Of a DNA stretch of 64,000 nt, positions 58,330-64,000 are shown piece by piece (position 1 is the first letter of the stretch; every line of letters starts with the position of its first letter). Where the stretch lies: assembly GCF_002101595.1 (NCBI RefSeq), contig NZ_LQOM01000044.1:1-64000 (forward strand), in the 5' to 3' direction. Made by a program: the position numbers and the translations under genes. The notes beneath the pieces were generated by a model. It was not told the DNA's origin. It worked only from the letters and a program-made list of their open reading frames with translations, and searched no databases. This DNA comes from Mycobacterium celatum (GTDB lineage Bacteria > Actinomycetota > Actinomycetes > Mycobacteriales > Mycobacteriaceae).

Positions 58330-59187
58330 TTACTTCAGGTGGTCGACGAGAACGCCCTCGGAGCCGAAGAGTTCCTCGCGCCACTGCTCCAAAAGTGCTG
58401 TGGTGTCGATGTCGTCGGGGTGGAAGCCCGGACGCAGGTATTTCGCGAGCTGGCCGATCAAGCCTTTGAAGAACGGACCGCGGTACAGGTCGTAGGCCTC
58501 GCGGAGCAACCGCAGCGGGTGCCGCCGTGCGATCGGGTCGCGCGCCAGCCCGATCGTCAGCAAGACGGTGGTAAGCGGAATCATCACCGCAAGCAGTACG
58601 GCCATCACGGTGATGCGGACGCGTTCGGAGCCGCCGACCGCGCGATACACGTCGAACGCCACGGACTTGTGTTCCAACTCTTCGAGGGCATGCCAGTTCA
58701 GCAGGTTCCACACTTCCGCGTCACCCGGAATCGCCTGAACCTCAGGGCTGGACAACACCCGTTCGGCAAGCACCGCCGTATAATGTTCGGCGGCGGCGGT
58801 CAGCGCCAGGTGCCGTCGGCCACCCAACCACTCTTCGAACCGAAGCCGCTTGTCCCTCAACGACTCCGAGTCCCACCACCCGATCGGGTAGCCCATCTCG
58901 ATGAGCTTCTCGTTGAGCCGGCGATGCTCCTGACCATGCGTGGATTCCTGGCCGATGAAGCCGCTGACCCGTTTCTTCAGCACCGGATCCGTGATGCGGT
59001 CGGAGTACCGGCGCACCGATCGGATGAATGCCTCCTCGCCCGGCGGGAACGACCCCGACAGCCCGGCCACGAAGTGGCTGAACACCATGTCGTTGTTGAC
59101 GAAGTACTTGCCGTATGTCTCGTCCTCGCCGAATCGGAAGCGGATCCGCCTCGTTGCCGGATAACTGAACCGTGTCGCGCTCGCCAT
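58330..59187 (-). CDS. PF10118-type predicted metal-dependent hydrolase, copy 1
   Basis: This 285-residue protein is a close paralogue of the next gene: FPPGEEAFIRSVRRYSDRI, FIGQESTHGQEHRRLNEKL, WHALEELEHKSVAFDVYRAV and the C-terminus HPDDIDTTALLEQWREELFG. The ExxH pattern repeated four times hints at a di-iron four-helix core, followed by two hydrophobic helices (IMAVLL-like and TVLLTIGLA). It is the first gene of the minus-strand operon, downstream of the AGTACT repeats at 59216. Confidence 0.85.
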   Translation of the reverse strand: MASATRFSYPATRRIRFRFGEDETYGKYFVNNDMVFSHFVAGLSGSFPPGEEAFIRSVRRYSDRITDPVLKKRVSGFIGQESTHGQEHRRLNEKLIEMGYPIGWWDSESLRDKRLRFEEWLGGRRHLALTAAAEHYTAVLAERVLSSPEVQAIPGDAEVWNLLNWHALEELEHKSVAFDVYRAVGGSERVRITVMAVLLAVMIPLTTVLLTIGLARDPIARRHPLRLLREAYDLYRGPFFKGLIGQLAKYLRPGFHPDDIDTTALLEQWREELFGSEGVLVDHLK

Positions 59188-59215
59188 GACTCCGATGGCC
59201 TTTCTCCGAACGTTC

Positions 59216-59237
59216 AGTACCTAGTACTGCTAGTACT
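59216..59237. promoter_or_regulatory. Clustered AGTACT dyads, candidate TetR operator
   Basis: AGTAC-CTA-GTACT at 59216-59228 is followed by a second TAGTACTA at 59231-59238. Together they give two adjacent dyads just upstream of the PF10118 operon and downstream of the TetR gene. The TetR protein at 59293 is the natural candidate to bind. Confidence 0.5.
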
Positions 59238-59292
59238 ATGTGCCTGTCGTCACAGTACCGCGCGCCAACGACGGCCCGCAAGAGTCGGAGCG

Positions 59293-59976
59293 CTAGGACA
59301 GTTTTTCGTCCGGATCCAGGGCCAGCCCACGCGCGGCGGCGGTCGCAGACAACGCGCCCCACAGGAACGTGGTCAGCTGCTCGACGAGCTCGGCCTTGCT
59401 GATCGTCGGCTCGTTCAGCCAGCGCAGCACACCGAGCGCCACCCCGCCCAGCAAAGCATCGACGGCGTATTGGAGATCGTCGGCCCGCCCGCCGCGGGCT
59501 CGCACAATGCCCGCCACCACCTCGGTGGTGGCATTGGCCAGCGGCCTGCCTCCCTCGATCAACGCCTCGGTCGAGCGGCGCTCGGTGAACTGGGACCCCA
59601 CCAGGAAGCGGAACAGATTCGGTCGCTCGTCGACCAGGTCGATATAGGTGGACACGGCCGAGCGGACCAGCTCCAGCGCCGTGCCGGCCTCACTGAACCG
59701 GGGCACCACACGCTCGAGCACCATCGCTTGCACTCGTTCGCCGACCGCGCTGAACAACGTGTCCTTGTCGGCGAAGAACCGGTAGAGCTTCGGCCGGGGC
59801 ACGCCGGCAGTGCGCACCACGTCGTCGATGGACAGGTCCGGGCCGTATTCCTCGATCGCCCGCAACGTCGCCTCGACCAACTCGGCCCGCACCGCAGCGC
59901 GGTGCTCACGCCAGCGGTCGGCTCTGGCGTCGCCGGTCAGTTCGGGCAACCGCCCACCAAGAGCCTCGGTCGACAC
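59293..59976 (-). CDS. TetR-family regulator
   Basis: This 227-residue protein has the HTH RAELVEATLRAIEEYGPDLS, then TAGVPRPKLYRFFADKDTLF. The C-terminal domain is of the TetR_C type with ARGGRADDLQYAVDALLGG. GTG 59976 is preferred because the protein then begins just before conserved sequence; an ATG at 60012 would add 12 residues. It is transcribed toward the PF10118-monooxygenase-SDR operon on the same strand, 105 nt upstream of it, and is likely its repressor. Confidence 0.85.
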   Translation of the reverse strand: MSTEALGGRLPELTGDARADRWREHRAAVRAELVEATLRAIEEYGPDLSIDDVVRTAGVPRPKLYRFFADKDTLFSAVGERVQAMVLERVVPRFSEAGTALELVRSAVSTYIDLVDERPNLFRFLVGSQFTERRSTEALIEGGRPLANATTEVVAGIVRARGGRADDLQYAVDALLGGVALGVLRWLNEPTISKAELVEQLTTFLWGALSATAAARGLALDPDEKLS

Positions 59977-60032
59977 CAGCCAATGGTATCCGCAGGCCGT
60001 GCTGAACAGCACGTACTGAAGTTGCGGCGGGC

Positions 60033-60064
60033 CGAAACGCCCGGTCGTTCATCCTCGAAACGCC
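60033..60064. promoter_or_regulatory. Direct repeat CGAAACGCC upstream of pstS
   Basis: CGAAACGCC occurs at 60033-60041 and 60056-60064, 23 bp apart (about two helical turns), some 70-100 bp above the pstS start. This is the expected layout for tandem response-regulator binding, and pst genes in mycobacteria answer to SenX3-RegX3. The link is inferred from position only. Confidence 0.35.
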
Positions 60065-60134
60065 TAGTGTTGTCGGTAGGCTCGGCGTTCTGTTGCAGGG
60101 CAGTGACGCAGGTATGCGACGGAAGGTGGTCTGC

Positions 60135-61241
60135 GTGAAGGTCAAGCGATGTAGCGTCGCGATGTGCCTGTTGGCCGCGAGCGCACTGGTGTTCTCGGCG
60201 TGCGGTGGTCACCACTCCTCGACGCCGTCCAGCGCCACGGCGGTGCCCGTGCAGTGCGGCGGCAAACAGAAGCTCAAGGCCAGCGGTTCGACCGCGCAAA
60301 AGAACGCCATAGAACAATTCGTCTACGCCTACATTCGGGCGTGCCCGGGCCACACACTCGACTACGACGCCAATGGCTCCGGCAAAGGCGTGGAGCAGTT
60401 CGTCAGCAACATCACCGACTTGGGCGGCTCCGACAAGCCGCTGGACCCAACCAAGGGGGAGACCGACAGCGCCCAGCAGCGATGCGGCTCGCCGGCCTGG
60501 GACCTGCCGGCGGTGTTCGGCCCGATCGCCATCACCTACAACGTCAACAACGTCAGTTCGCTCAACCTGGATGCGCCGACCACGGCAAAGATCTTCAACG
60601 GCGGAATCACGATGTGGAACGATCCGGCGATCGCCGGGCTCAACAAAGGCACCAATCTGCCTGCGACACCGATCAACGTCGTGTTCCGCAGCGACAAGTC
60701 CGGTACCACCTACAACTTCCAGTCGTACCTCGACGCCGCATCCGACGGCGCGTGGGGCAAAGGCGCCAGCGAGACGTTCAACGGCGGTGTCGGCCAGGGC
60801 GCCGTCGGCAACGACGGCACCTCGCTGGCGCTGAAGAGCACCGACGGGTCGATCACCTACAACGAATGGTCGTATGCGGTGGGCCACCAATTGAACATGG
60901 CGCAGATCATCACGTCGGCCGGCCCGGATCCGGTGACGATCACCACCGAATCGGTCGGCAAGACGATCGCCGGGGCCCGGTTCAAAGGACAGGGCAACGA
61001 TCTGGTGGTCGACACGTCGTCGTTTTACAAGCCGACCCAGTCCGGCGCGTACCCGCTGGTGCTGGCGACCTACGAGATCGTCTGCTCGAAGTACCCCGAT
61101 CCCGCGACGGGCACGGCGGTAAAGGCGTTCATGCAGGCCACAATTGGGTCGGGGCAAGAAGGATTGGATCAGTACGGATACATTCCGCTGCCGAGTTCGT
61201 TCCAATCGAAACTCGAGACGGCAGTGAATGCCATCTCGTGA
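60135..61241 (+). CDS. pstS: Phosphate-binding lipoprotein PstS
   Basis: This 368-residue protein has a lipoprotein signal CSVAMCLLAASALVFSACGG with lipobox FSAC. It has phosphate-site segments KASGSTAQKNAI and YDANGSGKGVEQF, GSDKPLDPTKGE, and RSDKSGTTYNFQSYL. The length matches mycobacterial PstS2 (370 recalled). GTG 60135 is chosen because AAGGTGG lies five to six bases upstream and the signal peptide starts directly after. It precedes pknD by 22 nt, as in the M. tuberculosis pstS2-pknD unit. Confidence 0.95.
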   Translation: MKVKRCSVAMCLLAASALVFSACGGHHSSTPSSATAVPVQCGGKQKLKASGSTAQKNAIEQFVYAYIRACPGHTLDYDANGSGKGVEQFVSNITDLGGSDKPLDPTKGETDSAQQRCGSPAWDLPAVFGPIAITYNVNNVSSLNLDAPTTAKIFNGGITMWNDPAIAGLNKGTNLPATPINVVFRSDKSGTTYNFQSYLDAASDGAWGKGASETFNGGVGQGAVGNDGTSLALKSTDGSITYNEWSYAVGHQLNMAQIITSAGPDPVTITTESVGKTIAGARFKGQGNDLVVDTSSFYKPTQSGAYPLVLATYEIVCSKYPDPATGTAVKAFMQATIGSGQEGLDQYGYIPLPSSFQSKLETAVNAIS

Positions 61242-61263
61242 TTGACCGAAGGGAGCGTCGACG

Positions 61264-63225
61264 GTGAGCGAGCCAGGTTCGCGGGTGGGGACGTGGTTTG
61301 GCCCCTACCAGCTGAGGCGGCTGCTGGGGCGCGGCGGCATGGGCGAGGTCTACGAGGCCGAGGACACCCGTAAGCACCGGGTGGTAGCGCTGAAGCTGAT
61401 CTCGTCCCAATTCTCCGGCAACCCGGAGTTTCGCGCGCGGATGCAGCGCGAGGCCGACACCGCGGGCCGGCTGACCGAGCCGCACGTCGTGCCGATTCAC
61501 GACTACGGCGAGATCAACGGCCAGTTCTACGTGGACATGCGGCTGATCGAAGGCACCTCGCTGCGCGCCCTGCTGGCACGTAACGGGCCGCTGAGTCCGG
61601 CACGGGCGGTGGCGATCGTGAGCCAGGTCGCGTCCGCGCTGGACGCCGCCCACGCCGCCGGCGTGGCCCACCGCGACGTCAAACCGGAAAACATTCTGAT
61701 CACCGGCAACGACTTCGCCTACCTGGTGGATTTCGGAATTGCCCGCGCCGCAACCGATCCCGGGCTGACCCAGACCGGCACTGCGATCGGAACCTACAAC
61801 TACATGGCCCCGGAACGGTTTTCCGGCAACGAGGTCACCTACCGGTCCGACATCTATGCGTTGGCCTGCGTGTTGGCCGAGTGTTTGACAGGGGCACCGC
61901 CGTACCGGGTGGACAGCATCGAACAGCTGATCGCAGCGCATCTGATGCAGCCCGCTCCGCGGCCCAGCCAGCTGCGGCCCGCCGAGGTGCCGGCCGCCCT
62001 GGACGAGGTGATCGCCAAGGGCATGGCCAAAAACCCGGAGGACCGCTATCGCAGCGCGGGGGACCTGGCCGTGGCCGCCCACAACGCCCTAACCACCACC
62101 GACCAGCACCAGGCCACCTCAATTCTCAAGCAAGGCGAGGATGCCACGCTGCTGGGCAGCGCCGCCGATCCGCGGGTGGCCGGTTTCCGCGACCATTCCA
62201 CCGGCTCGGGTCCCCGCCCCGACACCTGGACCCAGCCGGCGTGGACACCGCCCCCCGACACCGGCAGCCGCTGGCAGAGCCAACCCGCCGTCGCGCCTGC
62301 GGGCAGCGCTGCGCGCGCACCCGACTTCACCAAGGCGCCCGAAGCCGAAGACCACCGCAGGCGCTGGGCCATCCTCGGCGCTATCGCACTCGTGGTCGTC
62401 GGCGTCCTGGTGGCCGTCGCAATCGTGGTGTTCGGGCCGTCGCACCCCTCGCAGAACGCGGGCGGGCAAACTGTGCTGCCGTTCAACGGCCTGAACTTCC
62501 GCCTCTCTCCGGGCGGGGTGGCGCTGGACAAATCCGGCAACGTGTATGTCACCAACCAGGGCATGTACGGCAGGGTGGTCAAGTTGGCTCCGGGCTCCGA
62601 CAAGCCGGCCGTGCTGCCTTTCACCGGCCTCTACGAGCCGCAGAGTGTGGCCGTGGACGCCAACGGCACGGTGTACGTCAGCGACTTCAACAACCGGGTG
62701 GTGAAGCTGGACGCCGGGTCGAACAACCAGACGCAGCTGCCGTTCAACGGCCTCAATTACCCCGAGGGACTGGCGGTCGATGGCAACGGCGCCGTGTACG
62801 TCGCCGACCGCGGCAACAACCGGGTGGTGAAGCTGGACGCCGGGTCGAGCAACCCCACCGACCTGCCATTCAACGACCTCGATCACCCCGACGGCGTCGC
62901 AGTCGACACCGCCGGCAACGTCTATGTCACCGACTCCGACAACAACCGGGTGGTGAAGCTGGACGCCGGGTCGACCAACCAGACCGAGCTGCCGTTCACC
63001 GGCTTGTCGGTGCCCTGGGGCATCGCGGTCGACGACACGGGCACCGTCTACGTGACCGAGCACGACAACAGCCAGGTGGTGAAGTTGGCTCCGGGCGCCG
63101 ATAAGCCCGCCGTGCTGCCCTTCAACGGGCTTAACACACCGCTGGATGTGGCGGTCGACAAGGACCACAACCTCTACATCGCCGACCGCGGCAACGACCG
63201 GGTGGTGAAGCTGCCGCCGACCTGA
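61264..63225 (+). CDS. pknD: Ser/Thr protein kinase PknD with NHL beta-propeller sensor
   Basis: This 653-residue protein has an N-terminal kinase domain (P-loop LLGRGGMGEVYEAED, Lys in VVALKLIS, catalytic loop VAHRDVKPENILI, DFG in LVDFGIARA and activation loop TGTAIGTYNYMAPER). A juxtamembrane linker rich in Pro and Thr, one membrane helix at about 377-397 (AIALVVVGVLVAVAIVVFG) and an extracellular six-bladed NHL propeller from about 405 (repeated NRVVKLDAGS and LPFNGL) follow. This is the PknD layout; the propeller is the external sensor. It is convergent with pstA. Confidence 0.95.
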   Translation: MSEPGSRVGTWFGPYQLRRLLGRGGMGEVYEAEDTRKHRVVALKLISSQFSGNPEFRARMQREADTAGRLTEPHVVPIHDYGEINGQFYVDMRLIEGTSLRALLARNGPLSPARAVAIVSQVASALDAAHAAGVAHRDVKPENILITGNDFAYLVDFGIARAATDPGLTQTGTAIGTYNYMAPERFSGNEVTYRSDIYALACVLAECLTGAPPYRVDSIEQLIAAHLMQPAPRPSQLRPAEVPAALDEVIAKGMAKNPEDRYRSAGDLAVAAHNALTTTDQHQATSILKQGEDATLLGSAADPRVAGFRDHSTGSGPRPDTWTQPAWTPPPDTGSRWQSQPAVAPAGSAARAPDFTKAPEAEDHRRRWAILGAIALVVVGVLVAVAIVVFGPSHPSQNAGGQTVLPFNGLNFRLSPGGVALDKSGNVYVTNQGMYGRVVKLAPGSDKPAVLPFTGLYEPQSVAVDANGTVYVSDFNNRVVKLDAGSNNQTQLPFNGLNYPEGLAVDGNGAVYVADRGNNRVVKLDAGSSNPTDLPFNDLDHPDGVAVDTAGNVYVTDSDNNRVVKLDAGSTNQTELPFTGLSVPWGIAVDDTGTVYVTEHDNSQVVKLAPGADKPAVLPFNGLNTPLDVAVDKDHNLYIADRGNDRVVKLPPT

Positions 63226-63239
63226 TCTGTCGACGGTCT

Positions 63240-63254
63240 GCGGCGGGTCGCCGC
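63240..63254. terminator. Short hairpin between convergent pknD and pstA
   Basis: GCGGCG and CGCCGC pair around GGT in the 35-nt gap between the two stops. It is short but G+C-rich and is the only dyad there. Confidence 0.35.
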
Positions 63255-63260
63255 CGAGGT

Positions 63261-64000
63261 CTAGCGCCGGCGGGCGGCCAGCAGGCGGGTGGCCGCCGCG
63301 GGGATCAGGTTGACGACGACCACCACGATGATCAGGGTCAGCGCCGCACCCCAAACCCGCAGGAAGCCGGCGTGTTCGGGATTGTCGAGCTCGGTGTAGA
63401 TCAACAGCGGCAGCGAGGCCATGTTGCCGTTGAACATGTCGTAGTTGATCGAGCGGCTGTAGCCGACCAGCACCAGCACCGGCGCCGTTTCGCCGATGAT
63501 GCGTGCGATCGAGAGCAGGATCCCGGAGATGATGCCCGGCAGCGCGACCGGGAACACGATCCGCACGATCGTCTTCCATTTCGCAATGCCCAACGCGTAG
63601 CTGGCTTCTCGCAATTCGTCGGGCACCAGCTTGAGCATCTCCTCGCATGAGCGCACCACGATCGGCAACATCAGTAGGACCAACGCCAGCGACACGGCGA
63701 AGCCGCACTGCTCGAATCCCAGGGTGGCGATCCACAGCGCGAAGATGAACAGCGCCGCGACAATCGAGGGCACCCCGGCAAGGACGTCGACCATGAAAGT
63801 GGTCAACCGGGTCAGCCGATCGGGTCCGTATTCGGCCAGATACACCGCGACCATCAATCCCAGCGGCACGGCCAGGACGGCGGCCACCGCAGCCTGCGCC
63901 AGGGTCCCGTACAGCGCGTGATAGACACCGCCCGCGAATTGTTCCGGCATCACGCCGCGCAACGAGTGGGTCCACCACCCGGACCGGGTGACCGCATACC
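63261..64000 (-). CDS. pstA: Phosphate ABC transporter permease PstA, 5' end outside the window
   Basis: The minus-strand frame is open to the window end. It encodes about 246 residues of the permease, including SLRGVMPEQFAGGVYHALYG, the EAA-type loop ELREASYALGIAKWKTIVRI and NPEHAGFLRVWGAALTLIIV. It closely resembles PstA1 of M. tuberculosis (308 residues recalled), so roughly 60 N-terminal residues lie beyond 64000. It imports phosphate with PstC, PstB and the PstS beside it. The pknD/pstA tail-to-tail arrangement is as in M. tuberculosis Rv0930-Rv0931c. Confidence 0.95.
   Translation of the reverse strand, partial: YAVTRSGWWTHSLRGVMPEQFAGGVYHALYGTLAQAAVAAVLAVPLGLMVAVYLAEYGPDRLTRLTTFMVDVLAGVPSIVAALFIFALWIATLGFEQCGFAVSLALVLLMLPIVVRSCEEMLKLVPDELREASYALGIAKWKTIVRIVFPVALPGIISGILLSIARIIGETAPVLVLVGYSRSINYDMFNGNMASLPLLIYTELDNPEHAGFLRVWGAALTLIIVVVVVNLIPAAATRLLAARRR

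Noticed and set aside
62119..63978. 619-residue minus-strand frame opposite pknD and across pstA
   Set aside because: It is repetitive only because it mirrors the NHL repeats of pknD, and it runs in the wrong frame through pstA.

Overview
The window is high-G+C actinobacterial DNA and looks mycobacterial. It carries a complete yrbE-mce operon of the Mce1/Mce2 type, the phosphate-uptake trio pstS-pknD-pstA in the arrangement known from Mycobacterium tuberculosis, F420-type flavoenzymes, several VapBC modules and many TetR-controlled acyl-CoA genes. The extra catabolic genes and extra mce operon suggest a non-tuberculous, environmental species. The species cannot be named from the sequence alone.

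Layout. 1-6.1 kb: an MFS transporter, a PadR regulator with a very long low-complexity N-terminus, a small YCII-like protein, then decayed genes (frameshifted PAS protein, headless histidine kinase, HXXEE fragment). 6.1-6.6 kb: tRNA-Lys(TTT) on the minus strand and tRNA-Glu(TTC), -Asp(GTC), -Phe(GAA) on the plus strand. 6.6-9.7 kb: VapBC, a VanX-like dipeptidase, a methyltransferase and an HSDL2-like SDR. 9.7-13.7 kb: a two-subunit B12-dependent acyl-CoA mutase, an LLM flavoenzyme and a class III CoA-transferase. 13.7-19.3 kb: LysR, NAD-epimerase, LLM, enoyl-CoA hydratase, two TetR genes and small flavin/MmcQ proteins. 19.3-27.6 kb: a beta-oxidation set (ferredoxin-type reductase, FadD, paired FadE, EchA, HSD10-like SDR, thiolase) ending in the MeaB-type GTPase that normally serves B12 mutases. 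Two divergent promoters in this set carry the same palindrome. 27.6-30.6 kb: an operon of cytochrome-oxidase subunit III and IV homologues with two paralogous membrane proteins and no catalytic oxidase subunit, divergent from a TetR gene across two identical palindromes. 30.6-32.4 kb: an APH-like kinase and VapBC.

32.3-44.4 kb: an aromatic/cyclic-ring module with an IclR regulator, MhpA-like hydroxylase, MhpB-like extradiol dioxygenase, two MhpC-like hydrolases, two KstD-like flavoprotein dehydrogenases, a luciferase-like monooxygenase with its FMN reductase, an SDR and a cyclase-family hydrolase. Genes overlap by 4 nt at most junctions, so this is one operon. The later meta-cleavage enzymes (MhpD/E/F) are absent. 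44.4-45.1 kb: a third VapBC. 45.3-55.0 kb: the eight-gene yrbE-mce importer. 55.0-60.0 kb: SDR, Baeyer-Villiger-type monooxygenase, two tandem PF10118-type proteins and TetR. 60.1-64.0 kb: pstS and pknD, convergent with a pstA cut by the window end.

Working model (inference): the Mce system imports a hydrophobic substrate. The KstD/Mhp/LLM module opens its rings, and the FadD-FadE-EchA-SDR-FadA set with the B12 mutase and CoA-transferase processes the branched acyl-CoAs. The two strongest candidates for undescribed biology are the mutase with altered active-site motifs and the orphan oxidase-subunit operon.
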